Program-made: the position numbers and the translations under genes | Notes under the pieces: model-generated | Seen by the model: only the letters and a program-made list of their open reading frames with translations | Told to the model about the DNA's origin: nothing | The model's database searches: none | Assembly (NCBI GenBank): GCA_963920665.1 | Contig: OY987269.1 | Location: 15,316,501 to 15,380,500, forward strand | Direction of reading: 5' to 3' | Origin: Straminergon stramineum | Lineage: Eukaryota > Streptophyta > Bryopsida > Hypnales > Calliergonaceae | Length of the DNA: 64,000 nucleotides | In this document: in pieces, positions 1 through 13,068 of the stretch | Layout: each line of letters opens with the position of its first letter | Position numbering within the stretch: position 1 is the stretch's first letter

Positions 1-3000
1 GTTACATGCGGCACTTTCAAGATGTGGAACAACATACTTGTTTTTTCCATACCTTTGGTCTTTTCTTTCTTTAAGTTTAATACAAAAATCTTTAGGTTGG
101 TCTTGTGGTAGAAACTCTCCATTTCTATCCACAATTTCTTGCACCATGGCTTTTGAGAAAAGTTGCACAAAAGTTTTCCTTGGTCATATGTCAACAATAG
201 TTTTGAAACAACAAATTGGTGCTTGTAAGTTTTTTTGCTACTGTAGCCAATGACCATCATTCCAACTTTCTAAGTGCCTTTGATTGTTGTTGATGTTAGC
301 AAGAAAGTGATCCAATACTAGATCAATGACTTTGAGATTTAGATACATGCCATCTTTAGATGGTTGATAGGTTGGGTAGTGTCACATTTACCACAAAAAA
401 TGTAGACATGAGTATCCTCCCAAATATTATTTTTTCTCAAAATTTTCAAGATCATCGTTTTGATTCATTAGTAGGGCTTGGTTGCTGTGAAGATCCCTGA
501 CCTATTGCAACTGCTAGGTGGAAACAATATTAGTCACACATTGGTTTATTATTGTGTTGTTCATCCAACACCGTAAACAATATCATTAACAAATAGAAAA
601 TGAACATTTTTCTCATCACAAATGTGACATATTTATAAATCTAGTATATGGTTTATTCAAAATGCATAATCATCATCAAGAATACCAAAAAATTATGCAA
701 GCTTAAAACATCACTTGCAATGAGAATAATTGTAAAAATTTCCATGTCAAAAATCATTTGTTAATTGCTAAAATATCATCCTCAAATATTCAAGCATTAT
801 AAAAAGACAAACAACAAAGTCCCTTTATCACATTGAAGCTATAATAAAAGACCTCATAATGTCACGTAACATGCATATTAGCCCTATTGTAAGGGGATTT
901 AAACCAGTGCAAGAATGTTGGTATGCTAGGATATCTCAGAACTAATTTTCCAAATTTTCAACTATATGCAATGAATCTACAAGACTTCAAACTTTCCTTA
1001 GCTATTTATTGCTTAAAAAAATCAATGAAATGGTTATAATCGATAAAATGGAGTGTTCAACCCACAATGCCCCAAGTGATCACTTTTTGGTCTTGACCCT
1101 CTTTTTTGAGCTATCTATTCTCAAATTTTGAATTTTTAAAAAATGAAAATTATTTCTAAAAATGGACTATGTTATAAATTCAATTTTGGTAGTTTCATCA
1201 AATTCCAAGTTAAACTTTGTCTTGTAGAGCTTTAGTTAGTTGAATGGTGTAGTGTAGTTTGTAGCTTATTTTTTGGGATTTGATTTTGGCATGGACTAAA
1301 AAGTCATCCAACCAATTCAATTGTTGCTTACTTCAAAAATGTTAGATCTGTCTCAAAAAGGGCAAATTCAAGGAGCTCAAGAAGAAGACAAGTGCCCCAT
1401 TTTTGTTTTTCTTACAAATACAACTCTCATGTTAGTGACCATCAAGCATTGCAAGCTCCACCATGAATTGAAAAATGCTCAAAATGTTGTGAGATTTTAG
1501 ATGAGTATTTTAAACTCTCTTTTCTTTCATTAAGCACAAAAATTTAATCCTTTCCAGGTATTCTCATTAAGATATGCTCCTTCAAAGTGCGTTGCTTGCT
1601 TTTCCATTGACCCAAAGAAAACTTGAAACTTAAATATCTACTAATCTATGTGGACAAATAATTGGAATTTTTTGAGGTGATCACTTTCAATGTGAAATTC
1701 AAGACCCTATGGTTTCATTCTATATGATCTCAAGAAAATATGAGCAAAAAATTGCTCAATTTCTTGGTAGTGTTGGCCCATTTTGAAAGTACACCCCCTA
1801 CGTTCAGTAGGGGTTAGTAGCACAAGAATAGTGACCTTCTATTGCCTAGAGCTCTAAAAATTTGGAAAATCTAGGATTTCTAGTACTAGCAATTTGAGGA
1901 TTCAATCAAAGATTGAAACTTCACCAAATTTCATTGATATTTGCCATATCAAGAAATAGGGAGTTGAACTCATCACCTACTTTAGGACATGCCAGAATGC
2001 AAGACTCGTATTGTGCAAGAGGTGATTCTCAAACTAAGTTTCAAAACTCTGTATGACAACTACTTTGTTGAAATATTAGCCTTCATTTTGAAGTGTTGAC
2101 ATCACTATTAAGAAACTCATTTTTTAGGTAACATTCAATGTATCAACCCATGGTTTTATGTCAACAATTTTGAAGTCATGGATTTGACAATTTCTAATAC
2201 ACTGCAAGAAGAAGATCTCAAACACTTAGACCAAAAATGTTGACATACCTTTCCAAAAGCTTGCCTAAGCTACACCAACACACCCAAGTGCTCCATGAAA
2301 AGCTACAAACTTTTAGAGCAATCCATTGATTCATACCACTAAGGTAGGAGGTGCAGAAATTGCCCATTTAAGAACATTTTGGTTTAGGATGCCTTTTATG
2401 CTGATCAAAGCATTTTCTAACAAATTTTCAGAGAAAGTAGAGAGGGAGACACATCCATTACAATTTGATTTGTAATTTTCAGAGTTAAATTGTATTAGAT
2501 ATGATTTTCTAAAGATCACAGTAGTAGGGTGCTTTTTGAGTCCATAGGTACTGCCATAAAATGTCAAACACTTGTCCTTTAATGGTGCATATGGAGTCCA
2601 AAAATGAAGGTGTGCTAACCTTAAACTGCAACAACATGGTGCATTTAATTGTCTAGGATGACACAAAGTCTCCCACCACTCATAACTCCACATTATGTAC
2701 ATTGAAATTTTGTCAACTTCCTAATCAAACTCAATCCCCAACCATTCCTACATTTGTGCAATGAGAATCCCAAATTGGCACCAGTACTTCAATGGGCCAT
2801 TTTTCATTCCTACAGTGACAATTCTTGGTACACTCTAGGAACAATTCTTAAAGCATGGACAAGGTTTGCACCTCCTACCTTAACATTTGAACACCTTGAT
2901 CTTTTTAGTTATTAGCTTCTCCTTATCTATCTCAAGATCATTTTTTTTTCTAGCTTTAGCCTCTAGCAAATACTTGGTAGTAAATACATGATTGTGCAAC

Positions 3001-3945
3001 ACAACCATATGTAGAGTTGTTGCTATTCATTGTCCAATCCATTTTGAATTCTAACAATTGGTCCATCCATGGGTTCTTTGCAAGCACTAGTACCAATTGG
3101 CTTGAAGATGAATTCATTCCATTTGCCCTAGCTCAAAGTAACAAATTCCTCCCAACACCATCTAATTCATTCAAGCAATCTTGAAGAATCACATTCAGAA
3201 GATCATCAACATCCTACAACTATACACTACCATAGTAGAATTAGTAGCCAATTGCAACATGTAAAGGAGGTCTTCCTTGGGCATCCATCTGGTATTTTCA
3301 AGACCTTTCCAACATTATATTGTATGCCCCAAAATTCTCAAAATTTCAGTCATAAATGAAAACAAAAAAATATGCAGTTGTTTAAGGACTACATAGAATG
3401 ATGTGGCAACGCTTAAAGTTGTGCAAAGAGTTAAGTGCAAGGGTCCAACTAAAGGTGAATGTAAAAAAAGACTTCCTATTTTGTGCTTGATTAATCTATT
3501 TTCTACACCTCTCCTAGCTAATTTGAGGCCTTTGATTGCAAATATGAACTCAACATTTGCAAATTTTATCATGTGTGGCAAAGAAAAAGTTCTTGTGTTC
3601 TCCCCAAGAATAAAATATAACAACAAAATGGTCCCTACATTTGGCTCAGTTCACAACTATAAGGGCAACCAATTTTGAATGTGTTTTTTTTACCAAGTTT
3701 TTTTATAGTGTTGAATCTTTAGCATTAGGAAGAAAATGAAGCCATTAAGAGGCTTTGAGTTTTCTTACTAATGAGGTGAGTATGAGTATGGCCACATCAT
3801 CATTAGTATCACCATGTAGGAACACTTGTGGCTACTTGGCTTGTAGAAATTTGTGGGAGGTGTGTGTTCCATCCTCCATGATTGAGCCATCATGAATCAT
3901 AATTTCCTTGTAAGATTGAGTACCTCCATTTTAAATTGTGGACCA
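1..3945. other. AT-rich intergenic region without a recognisable gene
   Basis: No frame is open for long and no protein family is recognisable on either strand. The only structure I can support is a dispersed repeat at 1063-1290. The small open frames here, such as one on each strand around 3315-3678, overlap each other and have no splice context or codon bias that would suggest real coding. Confidence 0.6.
1063..1290 (+). repeat. Dispersed repeat K, copy 1
   Basis: This stretch matches 27283-27505 in the same orientation. Shared blocks include CTCTTTTTTGAGCT, ATTCTCAAATTTTGA and GAATGGTGTAGTGTA. It has no coding potential that I can see. It is probably a fragment of an AT-rich transposable element. 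Confidence 0.65.
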
Positions 3946-4877
3946 TTATCCCCTAAAGTTCCATGACTGTGTTTTCACCGAAAATGCTCCAAAACTGTCA
4001 TTTTTAGTACAACGACCAAATTTTTGAAAAAAACTTTTTTTGACACATAAAACCACAGGATATTGTATTATGCTGACTTCAAAACATGTGGTAAAAATTT
4101 CAAAAATTTCCACCACATGGATTGCAAGATATAACCATTCAAGTTCATTGAAATCATTTTGTTGGACCTACGAAAAGTAAGGTAGCTACACTTCACAAGC
4201 TCACTTTTCTATGAAAAAATATCCAAAATGATAGTGCTTCTTTGGATTCTTTTTCCTAAAAAAGTTAGACACATGCTTGATAAATTTTAGATCATTTGGA
4301 ATTGTACAACATATAGGAAAAAAAATAGTAAGCAGACACTAGTAGATAATGATTCAAAATACTAAATAATTAAGAATTTAATTATGGAATTGAAAAATGC
4401 CAATCCCTATGGTTGCAATGTTGTAATAAAAAATCTACGTCCTATCATTTTATTTTTTCCAAAAATATTGAAAATTGAGTAAGATAAAGGACTTTAAAGT
4501 TTATTTTAGAGTAGAAAATCCATAATTGCCCACAAACAAAAAATCCTTGTAACTTTTGACTCATTGGTCAAAATGGAATGATTCAAAGCTTTCCACGTAT
4601 ATATAACTCTAGAAAACCAATTTCAAGTTTTTGTTTATGAAAAAAGTGATTTTTTCTAATCTGCCCGGACTGCCCATTTACAAAAAAAAGTAACATATTA
4701 GGCCATAACTTTTGACTTGTATTTCCAAATGTTATGAAATTTAGTGCATATGAAAGATATTCCTTGTCCCCACATTCTCTTAAAATTTGGGCCCAAAATG
4801 TGGAAATCTCTAGTCACACGTACTTGCCCAAAATTGCTATGTAGCTAAAACAAGCATGCTAATCCTTCAAAGGTTAT
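3946..4877 (+). mobile_element. MITE family A, copy A4 (diverged, TTAT-flanked)
   Basis: This roughly 930 bp element is a diverged relative of the elements at 16251-17191, 25894-26828 and 30029-30962. It shares the left block TGTTTTCACC.AAA.GCTCC, the block around CATAAAACCACAGGAT, and the internal CAATCCCTATGGTTG block. It starts TTAT-CCCCTAAAG and its decayed right end reads CAAAGG-TTAT. Unlike the other copies, both flanks read TTAT in direct orientation. That fits a 4-bp target-site duplication better than an inverted terminal sequence. It carries no transposase gene. Confidence 0.7.
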
Positions 4878-5314
4878 TTTATGAAATTTTTGCATTACAA
4901 AGCAGCTTCTTTAAGGGTTCAATTTTTTCCTAATGTCTCACAATTGTTATTGTACTCCAACTTTGGGGTAGATAAAATTCTTTTTCACTAAGGGTATTGT
5001 ACACTTCCCTCAACCTTAAGGCCTTCAATTCGACCAACCTAGAAGGAGGTGTACAATGCCCTTCAATTTGAGAAGGCTCATCGAGTAAGTCTCATCTCGC
5101 ATTCTTAGCACTTACTGAATCTACCATTTGTGAGCTTTGTGTTTGGTTATTAATGTAGGGCATGGCTATGACCCATGCTTCAAAGGCACACCACATTGGA
5201 TAAGGAGGAGGAAGACTATTATACTATCTCTGTCTTCTAAAATGATTTTAGGTGGGCTCCAATTTCCATAAGAGTACGAGAAAACTATGTTGAAACAATA
5301 CAAACATCGTTGAG
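4878..5314. other. Intergenic, nothing recognisable
   Basis: This is AT-rich sequence between two MITEs. I see no open frame with protein similarity and no repeat shared with the rest of the window. Confidence 0.5.
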
Positions 5315-5717
5315 TAAGGGAGCTGACCCCTTTCTGACCACTGAAGCAAATACACATACTGCAAGGGAGGTTTCAACAGTGGGGAAATTTTTCCCATGAG
5401 CAGAAATAGAGTTCATAAGGTTTCCATAATTTTTCAGATTTTTTTTCCTCACAAAATAATTACTACAAATTTTTAAGCTGAAGATTCTATTCTACCCATA
5501 TTGGCCATACAAACCTTCTTCTTTTTGACCAAGGGCTGGTTGCAAAATCCAAGAAGGGTTGGGTCCAAATTTGAGAGTCTTGTAGCCAATTATAATGCAC
5601 CACGAACTGCCCGAGAACTGTGCTAGCATTAATTGTTGCTAACCACCTACTGATTGAAATTACTCCACCCTACGGTGCCACATTGAGTCTGTGATTAGTA
5701 AGGGGTTGGCTCCCTTA
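5315..5717 (+). mobile_element. MITE family E, copy E1
   Basis: A roughly 403 bp element with terminal inverted repeats: it opens with TAAGGGAGCTGACCCCTT and closes with AAGGGGTTGGCTCCCTTA. A second copy lies at 46028-46420 in the same orientation, with long near-identical stretches such as CCCATGAGCAGAAATAGAGT and GCATTAATTGTTGCTAA. There is no coding capacity. The terminal sequence does not match the TTAA families, so this is a separate DNA-transposon derivative. The target-site duplication is unclear. Confidence 0.75.
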
Positions 5718-6172
5718 TAGCTTGAATTTCATATTCTCTTTTTCATTGAACTCCTATAAGTAAGGGTATTTAGTAGTCAATGGAGTATGCATAGAAGAGT
5801 AATTACAACCAAGAGCACATGAACAACAATAGGCTCATGGCAAGTAAAGGTGATTGAGATTGATAGATGTATGCTTACCTTTGTTGCATCCTCAACATTC
5901 TTTTTAATGGGAGCATATACCAATTAATTAGCTATCCAACCATCACATACATGTACATCACACATTCACACTAAATCATTTTCACAATACTTATCTCACC
6001 ACCTTCACCTTAAACACTCAATGGATCATGAGGAAAAATACATCCACTAATAATTAGTAAATTGTTCATAGCAGATCATGAACATGATGAAGTATAATGG
6101 TTGTTGTTGTATGAGTCTCCTCTAAAAGGAATATGGTATACAAAAGCTTGCAAAACATTGTACATCATGACA
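5718..6172. other. Intergenic, nothing recognisable
   Basis: AT-rich sequence between two MITEs. I see no coding or repeat feature. Confidence 0.5.
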
Positions 6173-6396
6173 CACTATAAGAAACCACAATTTTTTGATG
6201 TAAAAATGAACAAATTTTAGGTGACATCAAATATAACAACCTCTATTTTTATGTCAACAATGATGTTCAATGTTACATTGGATGTCATTGCTAATATAAA
6301 AACAGAGGTTGTTTTATTTGACGTCACCTAAAATCTATTCATTTTGACATTGATTGTTATATTAAACATCACCTAAAACATGGCTTTCTTATAGTG
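6173..6396. mobile_element. CACTA-type fold-back MITE with ACA target duplication
   Basis: A 224 bp element begins CACTATAAGAAA and ends TTTCTTATAGTG. Its arms are long imperfect inverted repeats (TTTTAGGTGACATCAAATATAACAACC against the right arm), so the whole element can fold back. It is bounded by ACA on both sides (6170-6172 and 6397-6399). The 3-bp target duplication and CACTA ends are the known signature of CACTA (EnSpm) transposons. The element is non-autonomous. Confidence 0.85.
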
Positions 6397-6799
6397 ACAG
6401 TAAAACCACACTGATTGAGGCAATTTAGTCTCGTAGCTTTAGAAAATGGAAATCCAAATTATTTATAGCATCCAAATTATACAAGTCAAGACTCTTATAA
6501 GAGGTCGAAGAAATTACGTAACTTATGAAAATGCAGACATCTAGCAATGTATCCCTCTAGTACAAAAAATGTCTAACCAAATAGTAGCCCAAATAGAACC
6601 ATTAGATATAACTTGTGTTGAAGAGTAACTTTTTCTCATAGAAATCTTGGTTTCATCTTGTCGGAACCTATTATAGCTACATATTTTTGAATTAGGGTAG
6701 CCATGGTTACCAAAACAATTGCAATTGTAGATAGTACTAACTAAAGCTTAGAGCAAAATCTTATTGTGAACTCACTCCAAAGTGTATATTTCCTAAGGT

Positions 6800-9015
6800 T
6801 TGTGAGCACCAATTTACCCACCTTTGGTAAATCACGAGTATAACCAGGTTTTGAGGTTTGACTAAATGAATCCTACTTTTGGATGTCTAAGCGTGGTCCA
6901 TTGTGCCTTCCAAGCAATGGATCTTTTACAAGTGCCTCAATGTGCCCAAATGTGCAAGAATCACTCAATCTACGTCCAATGTCAACAATTGGCCGAATGG
7001 ACGAGGCCATTGTGGTTTTTGGTGTCGCTCATGTTAGAGAGGACCTAACCTCAAAATCTTCTAGAGAATTCCTTTCCCTTTCTAAAAACCTAAAATTCGA
7101 CCCTATCCAACTGTCTTAGCCAAAGTTATGGGCGGATGAAGATTGACCGCTACTCGGTTCAATAAACTTCATCTACAATTTAAGTCTAGTTTCCTAATTT
7201 ATAACAGTTAGAAATTTCTTGGAGTTGTTTGAGAGACCTATCTCTACCTAAATCTGGAGTTTGGTCCTAATTGGAAACTTCTATAAAGTTTTCATCCAAA
7301 CCTAAGCTAAACCTCATCCTTCTTTATCTTCTTGGATTTTTAGATTTTTTCCTAATGGAAGGGTCCTATGAGCTCTACTTAACCTCCCCTATAGACCTAT
7401 GCTCCTAACTCCCCTATTTGACTTCAACCTTCTAAGTTTGGTATTGGTTTTTCCTTAGTGTTTAGGTTTTGGGTGAACTTCCACCTATTTACTATTTTTA
7501 GTAATTTTATGTTTTTTTCCTTGTATACCCTAACTCTAGCTTTCTAGATTGGTAAGACACTTGCTAATCCAACATTCATACTAAAAGTTCTTGATGGATG
7601 AAGTTTGACTGCTAGTTAGTGCTTAAAACTTCATCCACTAATTCCTTCTAGTCTACAATTCATAATCAACTTTTTCTTTTGTCCTTGTGCTCTAATTGAT
7701 AGCCTCTTCCTAATTCATTCAATTTGTCCCCAAATTTTATGTCTAACTATTTTTCATCCAAATTAAATCCTAACCTTCATCCAGTGATAATTTTCTCGTT
7801 TTTGCTCTGATTTGAATTCGCCTTAGGTTTTTGGAAAGCTACAAACTTCCTCTCTAGGGATCTAACTTCTAAAATGACCAGACCTTTAGCCTCCGAAGTC
7901 TCATGTAAGGATAGTCCTCAACCAGAGTTGGTAACTACTAATTAGGTGGATTGAAAAGGGTAAGGGAGGAATTGTTTCATACCTCGAAGCTAATGTCATT
8001 GACCTTGCCTATTGGGAGTCCTTCCTCCTCCGCCATGAACTCCCTTGATACAATGCAATGGGTGGCTATTTTAATAATATAGTAAGTTAATACAAAGTTT
8101 TACTCGTTGGCTTCCTTCTATTTCTTTCCCTCCTTCTTTTCCTTCTTTACTATTCCTCTTATGTCTTGAAGGTGGCCCATCTACCCTCGTTTCTACTTAT
8201 GAGGCTAATTAAAGATGCATCGTCCCTTCTTACAATGTTGAACTACCTCTTACTACTACTCTTCCCAAAACTACCTTTCTACCATCATTTCATTGATTTA
8301 GGGGATTCCCCTTCCAAACCCTTTCTCCCTTGGTTCTTCCCTATCTAACCTTAAGTGGCTTGCATCTTCATGTCATTCTCTTCACTTCTCATACTTGAGT
8401 TAAGCTCCTACATTCTTGTCCTCTTGGCTCCTTCTTTTTGCTCGTTTGGTGGAAGACGGGGAGTTGGCTTCCTAGCTTCGATGCTTATTAGAGGAGGGTT
8501 AACTTCGATCTTGTCCTCTTTTCCACTCTCCCTTCTCTAATTTCCCACTCTTCCTAATTTTCCACTCTCCCCTCCCTAGACTCCTACATGGCCCCCCCTA
8601 GATTCCCCAGTAGAACCACTTTGCCTCTCCAACAGACCCTTGACTCCTAACATAATGACCTCGACTCCCATACCCGCCCGTGTAAGGTATGGCTGGGCCA
8701 TAGGGGTTGGGGGCTGTGAGGGATGGACTATAGGGGTTGGGCAAGGATTGTTGGGCTTTTTTCTCCCTTTCTCACCTATCACTAACTCTATGCTATCATT
8801 TCTAGGGTTTTGGAAGACTCGTGAAAAGGGGGTGGCATTTAGGGGTTAGTGGTGTGTCTAAACACAAAGAACTAATTGTGCCATCATGGCCCCTCCAAAT
8901 GCAATTAATGATCATATTTCCTACTTTGGGGGGCTAAACTTTGTTTTGTTTCCAATGTATTTTGGAAACTAAACTTTATACAAGAAAACTACGGGGATTA
9001 GAGGTTTACCCGGGA
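6800..9015 (+). repeat. 2.2 kb LTR-like dispersed repeat, copy 1
   Basis: The whole stretch matches 27545-29955 in direct orientation. It starts near TGTGAGCACC and ends near GTTTACCCGGGAAGCA, and similarity runs through the middle (for example the CTTCATCC blocks near 7140 and 7600). Inside, a unit of about 465 bp is itself duplicated, each beginning with GATGAAG.TTGACCGCTA and followed by a complementary ACTTCATCCA. The pyrimidine-rich second half (8100-8620) resembles LTR sequence. No gag or pol protein can be read and no primer-binding site is visible. A solo LTR or a long non-coding element are both possible. Confidence 0.55.
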
Positions 9016-9020
9016 AGCAG

Positions 9021-9198
9021 TTTTAACACACAACTAAGACTTTTTGATCCTTAGGGGGTTCAAAGTTTCGCTATGGTTTCTACTTTTAACTCACAACTAA
9101 GATTCTTTGACCCTTGAGGGGTTCAAAGCTTCGTTGTGGTTTCCACTTTTAACACACAACTAAAACTCTTTGACCCTTGGGGGGTTCAAAGCTTCGCA
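9021..9198 (+). repeat. 63-bp tandem repeat, 2.8 copies
   Basis: Three consecutive units start at 9021, 9084 and 9147, each beginning TTTTAAC.CACAACTAA and containing GGGGTTCAAAG.TTCG. The third is cut short near 9198. The array directly follows the end of the LTR-like repeat. Its function is unknown. Confidence 0.85.
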
Positions 9199-12019
9199 GT
9201 CATGACAAGACCCATCAACCCTCACACGCTCTTGGCTCACTCAATGAACTACTACATTAGTATTGAGGGACAAAAGACACTTGAAAGCCAAGGGTTAGTG
9301 ATACAAGGTTAGTGCAACGACAAACTTGATCTAAAGGACCCACAAAGCAACATCACCAAGTCATATGAGGGGTTGCTCTAGGGTTAGTATAAGGACAAGA
9401 TAGGAAGGGGGACCAAAGAACTCCTCAAAGGATACATGAAACCACAACCTCTCAACAACAAGATAAAAGTGAATTCTCAAGCCTCTAAAGATTTGGGAAA
9501 GTTAATACAAAGAATTCAAGGTGCAAGAGATCCACAAAGACCTCACAAAAGCTTGAAAAAGAACAACAATGGGCCAAAAATGCCCAAAAAATACCGTTCC
9601 AAGGTTTTGGGCTAAAAATACCACAATTCCAACATAAGTTGGACCTAATATATTCAAATACAACAAATGGGGTGTAGAGAGAGGAGAAGAGGTGCCCTTT
9701 TATACTCTTTTCCGGGCACCCACCTCCTCTCATTCATCTAAGGTAACCTTTTCACTTCAGATTTTCATCCTCATCCTCAAGGGTTTTCATCATTATGTTG
9801 GTCTGTAAACCTAACTTTTGGAGATTAATTCCAAATCACAAATAGATTGCGTTGTTGGCTTCAAAAGGCAATTTGTTCTGCAAAGGAACTCCCTACCCCT
9901 TTTCCTAATTCCAAGGACTCAACGAAACCTATCATCAACTTAACGCCAAAATCAAATAAAAATTCAACTTTGGGGATTTGACTTTTTTGACAAAAGTAAC
10001 TAGCCTTGGAACTTAAGTAGGTATAGGGGAGTCAGAAAAGACCTATCTTCAACGTCATTCCACTTTTGTATGCTCCCGCTCTGATGGTCAACTCCATCGT
10101 AATCTTTAAATTATACAAATTGTCGGAGAATCTCGTAAATTCAAGTACTTCTGACTATCAGAATGTCCTGAAACTTGTTGAGGCATCTTATTAACATAAA
10201 ATAAGATAGTCTAATTTTTAGTGAGATTTTATCATCATGGATAATTTTCAGGAATTTCCCATCGTAGGTTTCGGTAGTTGACCATCCGGAAGAGCATCTT
10301 CTAACTATCAAAAAATTCCAAAACTTTTTGTGGAACCTCCTATGGAATCCAAAAATACATGTATAGACTCACATTCTTACTCTATACATTGGCCTAAGGG
10401 GAATAAAATCCACCTCTTTGTTTAAATATCGATACCCTGGGAATCTTTTATACCAGAGGGAATCTTGATGAGTTGACTTTGCCATTGAGTCTCTGGTATG
10501 TTTTTAATCCCGAATCACTTCCTTTCAACCATAGATTTCTCTACAATCCTGTCTTGCTGTAATTTACTCCTATAGGCCAACAATTGGGATTCCGCTATTT
10601 TTTCGATGAAATGGAGAAACTAAAACTCAGTGCTGGGAACCAACCTAAATACCTCATTGGGTTTTCCTCAACAAATTTTAGCCTAGACATGTACATTACA
10701 CACGGAGTTTGAGCCGGTTTTGCCAATAACACATAATTCTCCAATTTTCCACAATTAGACAAGTTGTAACCTATGTACGACTAGTGGTTTGGAGTATTCT
10801 AGCTATAATACTCTATTATTAAACCAAACACTATATTGGTATGTATCATACCTATTTTGGTTCTACGCTCTCTGGGGGGCTTTTTGTATATAAAACTATG
10901 TTCAAAATTACAAAATACAAAAAAAAGAAAATAGTGAGTCCTCAGTGACGAATTGGGGGCTCACACACTTTTTCGACTCTTCCTTTTCGAAAGTAGATTT
11001 GTCCTCATTGTAGACAATCCTCTTGTCATGTCACATTTTATGACAAGATTTGAGGACTTTTTTGGATTTGGCCTTTTACATATGGTGATTACATTGTCAT
11101 ACCATTAATGGGTATGACTTATAGGTTCAAGTCATGATGAGATTGACCACTGGATTTGGCTCCAAAAATTGTCAAAGGTGATTAAAGATAGGGCTCACAT
11201 TGCACCCAACCTACAATCCTTTAGTCACTTCCTCACCGACTTGATTGACCTATCTATGTACCACCATGTTGACTTGAATGTGTACAATTGTTGCAACAAC
11301 ATCATCAAAGGTCATTCCTGATTGCGTATGTATTTATTCCTAGCTAATTGGAGGGACTCCTTCTCTACTAGGGGGGCATTTGAAGGTGTGTTTGTTATGC
11401 ATTTTTACTTAGTTTTGATTGCATGTTTGATGTTGGTTGTGGCACTCGATCTATTGTGGGCTATGATCTTGATTTGCACAACAGTTGTCACATGAAGTGA
11501 TATCGGGACCATTCCATGTCGAATTATAGTGTTAGATGGACTCCTATGAGAGTTCATTGTAATTTTGGATGGATTTCATCCAAATTGTAGAGTTAATCCA
11601 TCTTAGGGTTTGAGTGTTTAGGTGGAGAGAGCTCCTTGATTTGACATTGTTGTCAAGTCAAGTTTTGTGAGTAATTTGGAGAGAGAGTTATGTATTTTGC
11701 TTTGCATGGAGATAGTAGTTTATCATTTAGTAAAATCTTCACTTCTTCTCTCACACTTGCATTCTTGGATTCTCCCTTTGAGGAGTGAGAGCTTTTTGAC
11801 TTTGTGTGTGTGTGGATTCCTAAGTTTCTTTTCGAGGGTGTATTTGTTATGCATTTTTACTTAGTTTTGAATGCATGTTTGATGTTGGTTGTAACACTCG
11901 ATTTGTTGCAGGCTTGATTTAGATTTACACAATATTATATACATATGTGGTGGTAGGAGATAGGACAACCTATGTGGGATATGTAAATTAGAGTTAGTAG
12001 GAGCTTCAACCACTCATAG
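9199..12019. other. Intergenic, probable retroelement debris with a short direct repeat
   Basis: I find no intact gene. The sequence has several GC-richer islands (10000-11000) but no readable retrotransposon protein. A roughly 100 bp direct repeat at 11381-11480 and 11832-11930 contains GTTATGCATTTTTACTTAGT and GCATGTTTGATGTTGGTTGT. It brackets about 350 bp containing microsatellite-like GTGTGTGTGTG. Confidence 0.45.
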
Positions 12020-12958
12020 TTAATCCCTCATGGCCTATGGCTTGAACAAGTTCAAAAATAGCATTCCTCTTGAAGTATTATAGATATATACTTCATTGAG
12101 TTATACAGATCTCAACCGTACAATCTTGTAGTGCTCTTGTTGTAGATGATGTGCATCAAATTTGGTGTCATTTGACCGCATAGATTGAAAGATTATAATG
12201 TTTTAGTGTTGAAAAAGAATGCTGAAATTTTCCTAGAAACACATTTGGAGGCAAAATTTGGTTTCTAAATCTACTCAAATGAAGAAACTTTAAACTATAA
12301 AGTGATTCAAAATCAGCATACAAACACATTGATGAAAAAAGTATCATTCCATTGACTCATTATGTCTCCAAAATGTCTTTGAAATGTCAAAAAATAGCAA
12401 AAAAAGTTGCAAAAAAACACATCAAAAACTAAACCTCCTTCTACTAAAATGCTTCTTAATCACTCATAACTTCTTGGATTAATATGAAATTTTAGACACA
12501 AAAACTAGACTAGTATGCACAACTTTTCCCGAAGAATTATTAAAAAAGAACATTGTATGAAGAAGAAACAAGTTGCCAAAGTTCACTATAATCCAAAGAT
12601 GTCGGGATTTTGAACTTTGAATTGCTCCCAGACATTCAAAACAATGACTAGACTTCAAGGGGAGCATAACCCAAGAAATTTTATTGAAAACGAAATTTGG
12701 ATGAAGGAGATACAAGCCCCTGAAGTAGCAGCCATCAAGTGCAATTTGGTGAACTCAAATTGAACCTTGTGAACTTCGATTGGCTTCCAAAAACTTAGTA
12801 CATCTTGTATTGATATGAAGATTTTACTACACAAACTAGAAGAGAGAGCTCAAATTTTCCAACAAGTTTTATTGAATTCAGACATTAGATGCAAAAGTTA
12901 CAGCACTTTGAATTTGACCTAAGGACACTTTTCGTCCCCTTTGGCAATGAGGGGTTAA
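12020..12958 (-). mobile_element. MITE family B, copy B1 (TTAA-flanked)
   Basis: This 939 bp element is the reverse complement of 24320-25292. The right end reads TGAGGGG-TTAA and the left end TTAA-TCCCTCA. The conserved subterminal module is at about 12116-12215, roughly 96-195 bp from the left end, and includes CCGTACAATCTTGTAG and ATAGATTGAAAGATTATAAT on the plus strand. It contains no transposase. Confidence 0.8.
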
Positions 12959-13068
12959 ACGCCAAGCTGGTGGCCATGGAAATCATTCCTTTTGGTATTG
13001 TGTGACATCATTCTATTTTTTTTTTTTTAATTTTTGAAAAAAATGAAACGAAATTTCATTGCAAGAAG

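Noticed and set aside
3315..3678. Overlapping open frames of 91 and 103 codons on opposite strands
   Set aside because: Both are in AT-rich DNA with no family resemblance or splice context; likely chance.
8166..8849. Short open frames in the pyrimidine-rich half of the 2.2 kb repeat
   Set aside because: Low-complexity Leu/Ser/Pro-rich readings not preserved in the matching copy at 28.8-29.5 kb.
9021..9198. 63-bp repeat as a CRISPR array
   Set aside because: The units are contiguous without unique spacers, in a eukaryotic context. It is a simple tandem repeat.
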